This document shows positions 35,709 to 44,590 of a stretch of 64,000 nucleotides of DNA, one piece after another. Where the stretch lies: the NCBI GenBank assembly GCA_937916485.1, contig CALFSV010000363.1, positions 1 through 64,000 on the forward strand, in the 5' to 3' direction. Every line of letters begins with the position of its first letter. Position 1 is the stretch's first letter. The notes beneath the pieces are model-generated. The model was not told where the DNA came from. It was given only the letters and a program-made list of their open reading frames with translations, and did no database searches. The position numbers were made by a program, and so were the translations under genes. Source of the DNA: an uncultured Paracoccaceae bacterium. Its GTDB lineage: Bacteria; Pseudomonadota; Alphaproteobacteria; Rhodobacterales; Rhodobacteraceae.

Positions 35709-37091
35709 CTAGACCATCCCCAGCCAGCCCCAACAAAGGTAGGTCACCGGCAGGCCGATGGTCAGACCGACCAGCACCAAGAGCATGCAGACCCGCGTCA
35801 ACGCCCCGATTGGCATATGGGCAAGCGCCATCGCCAAAATCAGCGGCGGCGCCTGATAGGGCAGGATGGTCGAGGCGATGCCAATGGAATGGATCATCGC
35901 CAGGGTCTCAATCGACCAGCCCGTCGCCTCGGACATTGAGGCCGCGAGCGGAACAAGGATCACCGGGGCGGCCGGCGCTGTCGTCAGATGCGAGATCAGG
36001 ATTGAAAATCCGGTCAGGGCATAAAGATCGCCGATCCCGCTGCCGACCCCTAGTTTGAGCATGGGAACAAGCGTATCGGCGAGCGCCGCACTCAGCCCCG
36101 TCGCCTCGGCGGCAGCGCTGACGCATAGCACACCGGCAAACAGAAAGGCGGGCGACAGGTCGATTTGCGACCGCATGGCATCGCGGCTCATCACCCCGAG
36201 GGCGGGCCACAGGACAAGGGCTGCGACGCTTAGCGCGACCCAGGCCGGTGCGATGCCGTGCCAGACGTCCGTGGCCCATAGGGCGATGGCCAGCCCCAAG
36301 AGCGCCAAAAGGCGGGACTGGGCCGGGTTCAGGGGCGACGGCGCTTCGATCCCGCCGCCACCGTCCTCCTGGCCATCATCAGGGGCAAAGCGGATCATGA
36401 TGGCCACCACGGCGACAAAGCGCACGAGGTTGATCGGTGCCTGCTGCACCAGATGAGCGCCCCAGGGCTGGGTCTCTCCGTAAAGCGCCTCGATCATCCC
36501 GGCCTCGACGATGACGGGCAGGTTGGCTGTCAGGAAGGCATAGGTCGGCATCAGGGTGGCCGTGGCCGCCGTGATCACCAGCCCCACATGCCCACGGCTG
36601 CCCGGACGATACCCCATCGCCTCGGCCAGGGCCGCCGCAATGGGCACCAGCACCACGACGCGGGGAATGGCCGAGGGCACCAGAAGACCCAGCAACAGCC
36701 CGCTGACCGACAAAAGCACCACCGCCCGCCGATAGGATGTCCCCGACCGGGCAAAGAGGCGCAACGCAATCTGCCGTCCCAGACCCGTTGCCGAAATCGC
36801 CGCCCCCATCACCATGCCCGCGAACAACAGCCAGAACCCGCCGGCCGAGAACCCGGAGAACACCAGATCCGTCGGGATCAGGCCCGAGGCGATGAAGGCA
36901 AGGAAGGTCAGGATGGCTGTCATCGCCTCGGGCAGGACCCGCGCGGCAAAAAGGGTGATCGCGGCACCCGAAATCAGGGCGGTGCGGGTCAGGACATCCT
37001 CTGGACCGGTCATGACCCAGCCTGTCCCTGCCACCGCAACGGCGATCAGGGCAAGGCTTTGGGCCGGGCCGGGACGGACAAGAGCGGTCAT
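35709..37091 (-). CDS. SLC13/DASS-type anion transporter
   Basis: A 460-residue inner-membrane protein with about 11-12 hydrophobic segments. GMVMGAAISATGLGRQIALRLF and the duplicated re-entrant features near residues 170-200 and 390-420 (SILISHLTTAPAAPVILVPL) fit the divalent anion:Na+ symporter/CitT-ArsB fold. It probably carries a dicarboxylate, sulfate-like or other anionic substrate. It is on the minus strand, preceded (4-base gap) by the quinone oxidoreductase gene, perhaps co-transcribed. Confidence 0.82.
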   Translation of the reverse strand: MTALVRPGPAQSLALIAVAVAGTGWVMTGPEDVLTRTALISGAAITLFAARVLPEAMTAILTFLAFIASGLIPTDLVFSGFSAGGFWLLFAGMVMGAAISATGLGRQIALRLFARSGTSYRRAVVLLSVSGLLLGLLVPSAIPRVVVLVPIAAALAEAMGYRPGSRGHVGLVITAATATLMPTYAFLTANLPVIVEAGMIEALYGETQPWGAHLVQQAPINLVRFVAVVAIMIRFAPDDGQEDGGGGIEAPSPLNPAQSRLLALLGLAIALWATDVWHGIAPAWVALSVAALVLWPALGVMSRDAMRSQIDLSPAFLFAGVLCVSAAAEATGLSAALADTLVPMLKLGVGSGIGDLYALTGFSILISHLTTAPAAPVILVPLAASMSEATGWSIETLAMIHSIGIASTILPYQAPPLILAMALAHMPIGALTRVCMLLVLVGLTIGLPVTYLCWGWLGMV

Positions 37092-37095
37092 GGCA

Positions 37096-38070
37096 TCAAG
37101 GGAACAGGACGGTGGACCCGGTCGTCCGGCCGCTTTGCAGTTCGATATGGGCGTCTGCCATCTCGGACAGGGGCCAGCGATGGTTGACGTTCACCCGTAC
37201 AGTGCCAGCCAAAAGACGGTCGAAAAGCTCTGAGGCCGCATGGTCCAGATCGCTGCGGGCGCGCATATAGTCGACGAGTGTCGGGCGGGTAAAGAAAAGC
37301 GACCCCTTGGCCTGCAGCACACCTGCCGGAACCGGAGGGACCGGACCGGTCGTCGCCCCAAAGGACACGAACATACCAAGCGGGGCCAGACAATCGAGCG
37401 ACGCCTCATAGCTGGCGGCGCCGACGCTGTCATAGACAACGGGAACGCCCTTTCCGTCTGTGATCTCGCGCACGCGGGCGGCCACATCCTCGGTTGTGCG
37501 GTCGATGGCATGGGCATAGCCAAGGTCGCGCAGAAGGGCGCAATTCTCGGCCCCGCCGGTCACACCGATCATGGTGGCGCCCAGATCGGCGCCCCATTGG
37601 CCCGCAATCTGGCCAACCCCGCCAGAGGCTGCCCAGAACAGCACCGGATCGCCGGCCTTCACCTTGTAGGTGCGGCCCATCAGGTAGGACACGGTCAACC
37701 CCTTGAGGAGGGAGGCTGCGGCGACCTCGCCCGACACCCCGTCAGGGATCTTGACCATCCGCGCGGCGGGCGCGTTGCGCGCGGTCGCGTAGGACCCCAG
37801 AACCCCGGCATAGGCGACCCGGTCCCCGATGGTAAGGTCCGTGACCCCTTCACCGACGGCCACCACCTTGCCTGCAGCCTCCATTCCCAGCGGGCTGGGC
37901 AAGGGCAGGGGGATCGCGCCGGACCGCTGGTAGAGATCAAGAAAGTTCAGGCCGATGGCCGTCTGTTCGAGTGTCACCTCGCCCGGGCCGGGCGGGGGAA
38001 GAGTGATGTCTTCCATTTCCATGACTTCGGGGCCACCCTGGGCCTTCATCATGATCCGTGTCGCTTGCAT
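37096..38070 (-). CDS. qor: Quinone oxidoreductase (zinc-independent MDR, Qor-like)
   Basis: A 324-residue NADPH:quinone-reductase-like medium-chain protein. It has the family signature IGLNFLDLYQRSGAIPLPLPS, VVAVGEGVTDLTIGDRVAY, AASLLKGLTVSYLM and the nucleotide-binding AASGGVGQIAGQWG. Zinc ligands of alcohol dehydrogenases are absent, as expected for this branch. The start at 38070 gives MQATRIMMKAQG; a longer frame upstream is unlikely. It precedes the SLC13 transporter gene. Confidence 0.9.
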   Translation of the reverse strand: MQATRIMMKAQGGPEVMEMEDITLPPPGPGEVTLEQTAIGLNFLDLYQRSGAIPLPLPSPLGMEAAGKVVAVGEGVTDLTIGDRVAYAGVLGSYATARNAPAARMVKIPDGVSGEVAAASLLKGLTVSYLMGRTYKVKAGDPVLFWAASGGVGQIAGQWGADLGATMIGVTGGAENCALLRDLGYAHAIDRTTEDVAARVREITDGKGVPVVYDSVGAASYEASLDCLAPLGMFVSFGATTGPVPPVPAGVLQAKGSLFFTRPTLVDYMRARSDLDHAASELFDRLLAGTVRVNVNHRWPLSEMADAHIELQSGRTTGSTVLFP

Positions 38071-38251
38071 CGCGGGTCCTCCTGTTATCGGCGAAGCTAG
38101 GCCCGCCTTGTCGGGATGCCCAGAGGCAAGGTGCGGGACATCATCATCTGTTTCGATACTGGGCATCCGAAATCATAATCAGTTTTCGGGATGCTCCCTA
38201 TGGCAGGGCGGCAAAGCTGAGCTAAGGTCTGACGACATGGGGGAGGGACTT

Positions 38252-38890
38252 ATGATCGATCTGCATACCTGGACAACGCCGAACGGACGCAAGGTGTCTA
38301 TCCTGCTTGAAGAGTTGGGGGTGCCTTACACGGTTCATGCCATCGACATATCCAAGGACGAACAATTCGCCCCCGACTTTCTGAAGATCTCGCCCAACAA
38401 CCGCATCCCTGCCATCGTCGACCAGGAGACTGGCCAGACACTGATGGAGACCGGCGCAATCATGCTCTACCTTGGGCAAAAGCACGGGCAATTCATCTGC
38501 GAAGGGGCCGAATACTGGCGCATGATGGAATGGCTCATGTGGCAGATGGGTGGCCTTGGGCCGATGCTGGGGCAGGTCCATCATTTCGTGAAATACAACG
38601 CTGGCAAATCGGCCTACGCCGAAGAGCGTTATTCGAAAGAGGCGCACCGGCTTTACCGCGTTCTCAACACCCGGCTTGAGGGCCGCGATTTCGTGGCCGG
38701 GACCGGGCGGGGAGACTACAGTATTGCCGACATGGCCATGTGGCCCTGGGTGTCCCGCTTTGAATGGCAAGGGGTCGATTTGAACGACTATCCCAACGTC
38801 CGGGACTGGTATGTCCGCATCGCGGAACGGCCCGCCGTTCAGCGCGGCTATCAGGTGCCGAAATATGTCACCGATGTTCCGATGCCCTGA
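38252..38890 (+). CDS. Glutathione S-transferase family protein
   Basis: A 212-residue two-domain GST of the YfcG/Ure2-like type. Residues 1-80 are the thioredoxin fold: TWTTPNGRKVSILLEELGVPY, then NNRIPAIVD (cis-Pro) and LMETGAIMLYLG (glutathione-binding). The helical domain follows with DYSIADMAMWPW. Ribosome-binding GGGAGGGA is a few bases upstream of ATG 38252. It may act as a disulfide-bond or electrophile reductase, since this subgroup has an Asn/Thr site in place of Cys or Tyr. It starts the accessory region. Confidence 0.9.
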   Translation: MIDLHTWTTPNGRKVSILLEELGVPYTVHAIDISKDEQFAPDFLKISPNNRIPAIVDQETGQTLMETGAIMLYLGQKHGQFICEGAEYWRMMEWLMWQMGGLGPMLGQVHHFVKYNAGKSAYAEERYSKEAHRLYRVLNTRLEGRDFVAGTGRGDYSIADMAMWPWVSRFEWQGVDLNDYPNVRDWYVRIAERPAVQRGYQVPKYVTDVPMP

Positions 38891-38975
38891 CCTTGTGACC
38901 CGGCCACTTGCCTAGGCCCCTTGCCCCGACGTCTTGCCCCTACCAGACCAGACCCATAGCCCGAAGGAGGCCCTG

Positions 38976-39872
38976 ATGAGCCACTCTGCCACCGGACCGA
39001 TCCGCCCGACGATCCACCGCTTTACCTGGGGCAAGGCCGAAATCATGACGATCATGGACGGGGCCCAGATACGGCAACCGCTGCGCCCGCCCTTCATGAT
39101 GGACAAGGATGACGCCGAACTGGCCGCCATCGCTGCCGCTGCCCGGCTGCCCCATGACATGTTCGAGAACACCTATGTTCCCACGGTGGTGAACACCGGG
39201 TCCGAGGTCGTCCTGTTCGACACCGGCTTTGGCCCTGTCGGGCGGGGCGACGGGCCGACCCAACGGGCGGGCCTGCTGCGCGAACGGCTTGGGCTGGCGG
39301 GCTACGCGCCCGAAGACATCGACGTCGTCGCCTTTACCCATATGCATCCCGACCACATCCTTGGGGTGATGGAGGGCGACGATCTGGCCTTTCCCAATGC
39401 CCGCCATGTCATTGGTCAGGTCGAATTCGACGAATGGATGAGCGGGGCCAATATCCCCGAGCAACGGGCCCAAAACCGCGAAATGTTTCTACGGCTTATC
39501 GCCCCTCTGGCCGACCGGTTGACCTATGTGAAGGGCGGGGATGCCATCGCCTCGGGTATCGTCGCGGAAGAGGCCTTTGGCCATTCGTTGGGTCATATGA
39601 TGTACCGGGTCGACTCGGACGGGCGGGACGCCCTGATCTGGGGCGACGTCACCAACCACTATGCTTTTTCGTTGCCGCACCCGGACAGCCCGGTCGGTTT
39701 CGACGATGACAAGGAACAGGCCAAGGCGACCCGCAAGCGGGTTCTGGACATGGTGGCGACCGATCAGACACTTGTCGTGGGGCACCACATGCCCTTTCCC
39801 TCGGTCGGGTATGTTGAGCGGACAAGCGACAGCTATTGCTGGGCGCCGGCGGCCTATCAATTGTGGACCTGA
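38976..39872 (+). CDS. Metallo-beta-lactamase-fold hydrolase
   Basis: A 298-residue MBL-fold protein with the HxHxDH metal motif THMHPDH at residues 121-127, upstream VLFDTGFG, and downstream FGHSLGHMMY and WGDVTNHY for the second metal half-site. Lactonase, glyoxalase II-like or quorum-quenching members share this layout; substrate is undetermined. GGAGG lies six bases before the ATG at 38976. It is followed by a 13-bp perfect hairpin at 39923-39954. Confidence 0.88.
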   Translation: MSHSATGPIRPTIHRFTWGKAEIMTIMDGAQIRQPLRPPFMMDKDDAELAAIAAAARLPHDMFENTYVPTVVNTGSEVVLFDTGFGPVGRGDGPTQRAGLLRERLGLAGYAPEDIDVVAFTHMHPDHILGVMEGDDLAFPNARHVIGQVEFDEWMSGANIPEQRAQNREMFLRLIAPLADRLTYVKGGDAIASGIVAEEAFGHSLGHMMYRVDSDGRDALIWGDVTNHYAFSLPHPDSPVGFDDDKEQAKATRKRVLDMVATDQTLVVGHHMPFPSVGYVERTSDSYCWAPAAYQLWT

Positions 39873-39922
39873 CGACGCGCTGCGTCATCCCTGAAATTTC
39901 CAAGACAAGAACATGTCCGAAG

Positions 39923-39954
39923 GGTTGCAAGGCCCGGAGCAGGGCCTTGCAACC
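39923..39954 (+). terminator. Terminator-like hairpin after the MBL-fold gene
   Basis: GGTTGCAAGGCCC, six bases (GGAGCA), then GGGCCTTGCAACC form a perfect 13-bp stem. It lies 50 bases after the MBL stop. There is no run of T after it, so it may be a Rho-dependent end or an mRNA stabiliser. Confidence 0.65.
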
Positions 39955-40024
39955 GTCTGATATGTCGTGCCATGCCGCGCCGTATGCGTGGGCGTCGATC
40001 CGGGGCGTACTACGGGGTGCTTGC

Positions 40025-40037
40025 TAACATATTGTTA
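40025..40037. promoter_or_regulatory. Candidate operator palindrome upstream of the GntR gene
   Basis: TAACA-TAT-TGTTA is a perfect 5+3+5 inverted repeat in an AT-rich stretch, 159 bases upstream of the GntR start. FCD-type GntR proteins bind short inverted repeats of this sort near their own genes. It is a candidate only. Confidence 0.4.
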
Positions 40038-40195
40038 TGCAGAAAAGATTTCGAAGTGGGAGTCTTGAAGCATATCAAATTCGGATTTTCTACTACCCGA
40101 TATCATTTAATCGACTGCCCTGAACACCTGCGACGGATTGACCGAATCATTGGACCAACACAGGTTTGGTGAAATTTCACGAAAGGTGCTTCCGG

Positions 40196-40843
40196 GTGAA
40201 CCTGATACGCCACAAGGTGCTCGATATGATCCGGCAGGATATCCTGAGCTGTGATTTTCAGCCCGGTGAGGAACTGCGCGAGTCAGAATTGGCGGATCGC
40301 TATGCGGTGTCGAAATCGCCGGTGCGTGAGGCCCTTCAGCGGCTTCAGTTCGAAGGGCTGGTCGAGACTGAGCCGCGTCGCGGCCACAGGGTAACCCCGA
40401 TCTCCGTATCCGATGCGCGCGACATCCTCGAGATGCGCGAAACCCTTGAAGTGGCGGCGGCACGCAAGATGGTGAGCGAGGCGTCAGACCGAGATCTTGC
40501 CGCCCTTGACGCCTACCGCGAGGCCGATGTCAGCGACATCCGCGCCTTTGCCACCTACAACCGCAGCTTTCACATCGGCCTTGCGCAGGCCTCGGGCAAC
40601 CGCAGGCTGGCCGACGAGATGCGGCGCCTGCTCGACGCTTACGAGCGGCTTTGCCTTGTTTCGCTCGAACGGCTGCGCGCTGTGTCGGGCGACATGCGCA
40701 CAGCCCTTGCCGACCATTGCGCGCTTATCGACGCGCTGCAGGCCCGCGATGCGACCAAGGCGGCGCGGATCAGTCAGCGCCATGTCCGCAGTTCGCGCAC
40801 ACAGATCATGAAGGGGCTGGAGAACCGGCCCATCGTTGAATGA
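40196..40843 (+). CDS. GntR-family (FadR/FCD subgroup) transcriptional regulator
   Basis: A 215-residue repressor or activator. The winged helix at about residues 5-70 has LIRHKVLDMIRQDILSCDFQPGEELRESELADRYAVSKSPVREALQRL (given here as a short description of the helix block), followed by LVETEPRRGHRV. The C-terminal all-helical FCD ligand domain (about 80-210) shows RSFHIGLAQASGN and DHCALIDALQARDA. FCD regulators usually sense small carboxylic acids. I chose GTG at 40196 with AAAGG upstream; TTG at 40166 is an alternative. It precedes the ABC transporter genes and likely controls them. Confidence 0.85.
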   Translation: MNLIRHKVLDMIRQDILSCDFQPGEELRESELADRYAVSKSPVREALQRLQFEGLVETEPRRGHRVTPISVSDARDILEMRETLEVAAARKMVSEASDRDLAALDAYREADVSDIRAFATYNRSFHIGLAQASGNRRLADEMRRLLDAYERLCLVSLERLRAVSGDMRTALADHCALIDALQARDATKAARISQRHVRSSRTQIMKGLENRPIVE

Positions 40844-40904
40844 ACACACGGTCACGGTCCGCAGGGCCAATGGCGGAAAGACAAAACCAGGGAGACGTGG
40901 CGAA

Positions 40905-41699
40905 ATGAATGCAGCAGTTCAAGCCCAGGCCAATGGGGCGGCCGGCAAGAGCGTTATCAACGCAAAAGGGCTGAGCAAGACCTTTGGAGGAGGGGCTGTC
41001 GTCGCCTTGAACGATGCTAATTTCGAAATCCGGCCTGGCAGTTTCGTGTCGCTCGTCGGACCTTCGGGATGTGGCAAGTCCACCTTGCTGCGCCTTATCG
41101 CCGGGCTGATCGACCGCACCAATGGCGAACTGGCGGTGCATGGCCGCGACGTAACCGGCCCGCGCACGGATGTCGGCATGATGTTCCAGAAGGCCACCCT
41201 TCTGGAATGGCGCACCGCCGTCGAAAACGTGCTGTTGCCGACCGAAATGGCAGGGTCCGTCACCAAGGCAGACCGCAAGAACGCGGCCGATCTGTTGCGG
41301 ATGGTGGGGCTCAAGGATTTTCTCTTTGCCTTCCCCTCGCAGCTGTCGGGCGGCATGCAGCAGCGCGTCGCGCTGGCGCGGCTCTTGCAGACCGGGGCGG
41401 ACGTCCTTCTGCTCGACGAACCTTTCGGTGCGCTGGACGAATTCACCCGCGAGCGTTTGAACGTGGAGCTGATGCGGATCGTTGGTGAGGTTAAGGCCAC
41501 GACCCTCTTCGTGACCCATAACATCGCCGAAGCGATCTTTCTGGCCGACCAGGTCTTTGTGATGACGCCGCGCCCGGGCCAGATCGCCTCCATCGTGGAC
41601 GTCCCGTTTGAGCGGCCGCGCCCGCTGTCGATCCAGACATCGCCTGAATTCAACAGCCTCGTTGCCCAGGTTCGCGACATTCTCGGGGAAGATCACTGA
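40905..41699 (+). CDS. ABC transporter ATP-binding protein (nitrate/sulfonate/taurine type)
   Basis: A 264-residue nucleotide-binding subunit. Walker A is GPSGCGKST at residues 52-60, the signature LSGGMQQR lies near 148-155 and Walker B is LLLDEPFGALDE near 168, with TLFVTHNIAEAIFLAD following. These are typical of the SsuB/TauB family partners of NMT1/SsuA-type binding proteins. It opens an ABC operon together with two different permeases and a binding protein. Confidence 0.93.
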   Translation: MNAAVQAQANGAAGKSVINAKGLSKTFGGGAVVALNDANFEIRPGSFVSLVGPSGCGKSTLLRLIAGLIDRTNGELAVHGRDVTGPRTDVGMMFQKATLLEWRTAVENVLLPTEMAGSVTKADRKNAADLLRMVGLKDFLFAFPSQLSGGMQQRVALARLLQTGADVLLLDEPFGALDEFTRERLNVELMRIVGEVKATTLFVTHNIAEAIFLADQVFVMTPRPGQIASIVDVPFERPRPLSIQTSPEFNSLVAQVRDILGEDH

Positions 41700-42571
41700 T
41701 GGCCGCCCAGGACACAATGACAGAAGGGCTGGCTGCGCGGTCCGGAGGGCTCAGCCTGCGGCAGCGCCGCACGCTGTTACACGCGCTGATCTTCCTCACC
41801 CTCATCGGTCTGTGGGAGGCCGGGGCACGGCTTGGTGTCCTCGACCCGCTGTTTTACCCGCGCCCGACGAGCATCCTCAACTCGTTTTACCTTATCTACA
41901 TCAAGAACGGGAACGTCTGGTTCAACCTTTACGCCACCATGAGCCTGGTGATCGCCGGTTGGATCGGCGGCTCGATCCTCGGGGTGGGGCTTGGCGCGCT
42001 TGTCGGCTTCAACGCGGTGGTGCGGCGGTTCCTCAAACCCTATGTCATCGTGCTGGAGGCAACGCCGCGGATTGCAGTGGCCCCCTTGCTGATCGCGGCC
42101 CTGGGGTTCGGGGCAAGCTCGAAGATTGCCATCATCATTCTGGTCTGCTTCTTCGCTCCGTTCATAAATACTCTCTCTGGCGTCGTGAACGTGAACGAGG
42201 ACAAGCTTGAGCTGTTCCGCTCGCTCCGGGCCACCAAGATGCAGGTGCTGCGCAAGCTGGTTCTGCCTGACGCCATTCCGGTCATCATGGCCGGTGAACG
42301 GCTTGCCCTTACTGCGGCTTTGTCCGGTGCGCTGGTGGCAGAGTTCATCCAGCGCGACCAGGGCATGGGGGCGTTGATCCTGGTCTACACCCGCAACCTC
42401 AACATGGCCTCATCCTTTGCCTGCATCTTTACCCTGACGATCCTGGGCTTCCTGATCTTCCGGGGCATGGAGTGGGTCGACCATCATATCGCCTATTGGA
42501 AAAACGAAGCCGGGATGAAGCGGATCGGCGACCGCCGCCGCCGCCAGCTCGGCCCTCAGGTCGGGGAATAA
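41699..42571 (+). CDS. ABC transporter permease 1 (SsuC/TauC type)
   Basis: A 290-residue inner-membrane permease with about six transmembrane helices and the EAA loop LRATKMQVLRKLVLPDAIPVIMAGERLAL (near residues 180-205), which contacts the ATPase. The ATG overlaps the ATPase stop by one base (TGATG). Two non-identical permeases in this operon are expected to form a heterodimer. Confidence 0.92.
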   Translation: MAAQDTMTEGLAARSGGLSLRQRRTLLHALIFLTLIGLWEAGARLGVLDPLFYPRPTSILNSFYLIYIKNGNVWFNLYATMSLVIAGWIGGSILGVGLGALVGFNAVVRRFLKPYVIVLEATPRIAVAPLLIAALGFGASSKIAIIILVCFFAPFINTLSGVVNVNEDKLELFRSLRATKMQVLRKLVLPDAIPVIMAGERLALTAALSGALVAEFIQRDQGMGALILVYTRNLNMASSFACIFTLTILGFLIFRGMEWVDHHIAYWKNEAGMKRIGDRRRRQLGPQVGE

Positions 42572-42575
42572 TCGC

Positions 42576-43430
42576 ATGTCCGATATCACACCGAACACAG
42601 ACACCCGCTTTGACAACCTGCTCTTCCGCATTGTTCCGCATCTGATCCTGTTCGCCCTGATCCTGGTGATCTGGGAAGCAGCGGTGCGGCTTGGCTTTAT
42701 CACGTCGATCATCATTCCGCGTCCCACCGCCATCATGGGCGCGATCGTAGAGCTCTATTTCGTCAAGGGAACAATCTACAACCACTTCTTCGTCACCCTG
42801 ACAGAAGCGGTGGTTGGCTTTCTGATCGGGGCAAGCGTGGCGGTTACCTTGGCCGTCTGCTCGGCCCTGTCCGACCCGTTCAAGCGCTATGTCTCGCCCT
42901 ATGCGATCGTGCTCAACGTCACACCGGGGATCGCGCTGACACCGATCATCATCGCTTGGTTTGGCTATGGCATGGGCTCTAAAATCGCGCTCGCCGCCGT
43001 GCTCTGCTTCTTCCCGATTTTCGTCAACACGCTCACCGGCCTGTTGCAGCGGGACGAAGACCGCGAAGAACTGTTTCGCTCGGTCGGCGCCTCAAACGCG
43101 CAGATCTTCCGCAAGCTGCGGGTGCCTGCTGCGCTGCCACTGCTTTTTGCGGGGATGAAAATCGGCCTGACCACCGCGCTGATCGGGGCTGTCGTGGCCG
43201 AATTCAGCCAGGCCACCGAGGGCGTCGGCGTGCTGATGAGCCGCTTTTCGTTTCAGCTCGATATGGCCTCCTCGTTGGCGACATTGCTCAGCATGACGCT
43301 GATCGGGTTGATCTTGTTTTATTCAATGGAATTTCTCGACGACCGGATCGTGTTCTGGCGGCGTGAAACGCGCAGGGCCGCAGCGTCCCGCGCAAAGGCT
43401 CGCGCGTGGAACGCGCGGATGGGCCAATAA
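42576..43430 (+). CDS. ABC transporter permease 2 (SsuC/TauC type)
   Basis: A 284-residue permease, similar in layout to the preceding one, with an EAA-type loop VGASNAQIFRKLRVPAALPLLFAGMKIGL (near 165-193) and about six membrane helices. A basic Arg/Ala-rich C-terminal tail (RRETRRAAASRAKARA) is notable. It starts four bases after the first permease. A pair of distinct permeases is unusual among SsuC-type systems, which are mostly homodimers. Confidence 0.92.
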   Translation: MSDITPNTDTRFDNLLFRIVPHLILFALILVIWEAAVRLGFITSIIIPRPTAIMGAIVELYFVKGTIYNHFFVTLTEAVVGFLIGASVAVTLAVCSALSDPFKRYVSPYAIVLNVTPGIALTPIIIAWFGYGMGSKIALAAVLCFFPIFVNTLTGLLQRDEDREELFRSVGASNAQIFRKLRVPAALPLLFAGMKIGLTTALIGAVVAEFSQATEGVGVLMSRFSFQLDMASSLATLLSMTLIGLILFYSMEFLDDRIVFWRRETRRAAASRAKARAWNARMGQ

Positions 43431-43454
43431 CATGAACCTTGGGAGGTTTTTCAA

Positions 43455-44495
43455 ATGACGATGCTCAAATCCATGATGCTGTCCACCGCTCTTGCGGTAA
43501 CGGCGATACCCACGGTCGGGTTCGCTCAGGACCTGACGACGGTGAATATGATCAACCCGCTGCCGCGTTCGACCGTGTTCTACCCGCTCGTCGTGGCCGA
43601 GGCTCTTGGCTACTTCGAAGAGGAAGGCGTCGAGGTCAACCTGCTGCCCTCCGACACCTCGATCCCCTACGTTGCCTTTGTCCAGAACGGCCAGGCTGAT
43701 CTGGCGATGCTCGATGCGACAGAGACAGTGAACGCCATGTTGGCGGGCGCCAACATCAACACAGTGTTCGAGGTTATGCAGAACGCCCCCGAAAGCGTCG
43801 CGGTCCTCGAAGGCGGCGAGTATACGTCGATGAGCGACCTCGTCGGCACCACCGTCGGCCTCGTCTCCGACCGTGACCGCGCCTTCCTTCAGGCCGCGAT
43901 GTCGGCAGCGGGCCACTCGATCGACGATGTCAGCACCGTCGTTCTTGGCGAAAGCGGTCCGACCCTGGCCTCTGCGATCAGCTCTGGCAATGTCTCTGCC
44001 CTCGTCGGGTCGATCAACGACTGGGCCGCCCTTGCCGCAGCCGACATCACGCTGACCCTGGTCACGCCCGAAGAACTGCTGGCCAGCCCCGCCAACACCT
44101 TTGCGATGAACGCCGAGATGATCGAGCCCAAGCGCGATGCGATGGAAGGCTTCTTCCGGGCCTGGGCCAAAGGCATCTACGTGTCGATCGACAACGCCGA
44201 TGTGGTCGCCGAAATGCTGCGCGAAGCGGTGCCAGAAGAGTGGGAGAATGAAGCCGTGGGCATGAGCCTTCTGACCGGCGTCATGACCATGAACATCTCC
44301 ACAACGCCCCGTCTTGGCGACCTTCAGGCCGATGTCTGGACCGCGATCCAGCCACGGATGCTTTCCTCCGGCGCCATCGAGAGCGAGGTGGACGTGACCA
44401 CCTTCCTCAACGACACCTATATCGATGCGGCCAACGATTTCGACCGCGCCGAGGTCGATGCGGAAGTCGCCGCATGGCGTGCTGAAAACATGTAA
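43455..44495 (+). CDS. ABC transporter substrate-binding protein (NMT1/THI5/SsuA-like)
   Basis: A 346-residue periplasmic binding protein with a signal peptide (about residues 1-24, cleavage after GFA). The mature part has VAEALGYFEEEGVEVNLLPSD and the AFVQNGQADLAML segment, typical of NMT1/SsuA-like proteins for sulfonates, pyrimidines, nitrate or aromatic acids. GGGAGG precedes the ATG. Ligand is unknown. A stem-loop (44529-44548) follows, which may stabilise this highly expressed mRNA. Confidence 0.9.
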   Translation: MTMLKSMMLSTALAVTAIPTVGFAQDLTTVNMINPLPRSTVFYPLVVAEALGYFEEEGVEVNLLPSDTSIPYVAFVQNGQADLAMLDATETVNAMLAGANINTVFEVMQNAPESVAVLEGGEYTSMSDLVGTTVGLVSDRDRAFLQAAMSAAGHSIDDVSTVVLGESGPTLASAISSGNVSALVGSINDWAALAAADITLTLVTPEELLASPANTFAMNAEMIEPKRDAMEGFFRAWAKGIYVSIDNADVVAEMLREAVPEEWENEAVGMSLLTGVMTMNISTTPRLGDLQADVWTAIQPRMLSSGAIESEVDVTTFLNDTYIDAANDFDRAEVDAEVAAWRAENM

Positions 44496-44528
44496 GATCA
44501 GCGTGTAACGCGCTGTTGCTAATAGCGT

Positions 44529-44548
44529 CGCCGGGCTGATGCCCGGCG
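44529..44548 (+). terminator. Stem-loop after the ABC binding-protein gene
   Basis: CGCCGGGC, TGAT, GCCCGGCG: a perfect 8-bp stem with a 4-base loop, 33 bases after the binding-protein stop and 42 bases before the next ATG. It has no T-run and is probably a processing or attenuation element, so that the binding protein is made in excess over the downstream enzymes. Confidence 0.6.
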
Positions 44549-44590
44549 GCGTCCTGTACCCGACTGACCCTTTGCCCAGGATTCCATCCC

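Larger units (their letters stand above)
39873..40195. other. Intergenic region before the GntR gene (323 bp)
   Basis: No gene is seen. The segment contains the hairpin after the MBL gene and an AT-richer part from about 40020 with the palindrome TAACA-TAT-TGTTA. AAAGG precedes the GTG at 40196 chosen for the regulator. Confidence 0.55.
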
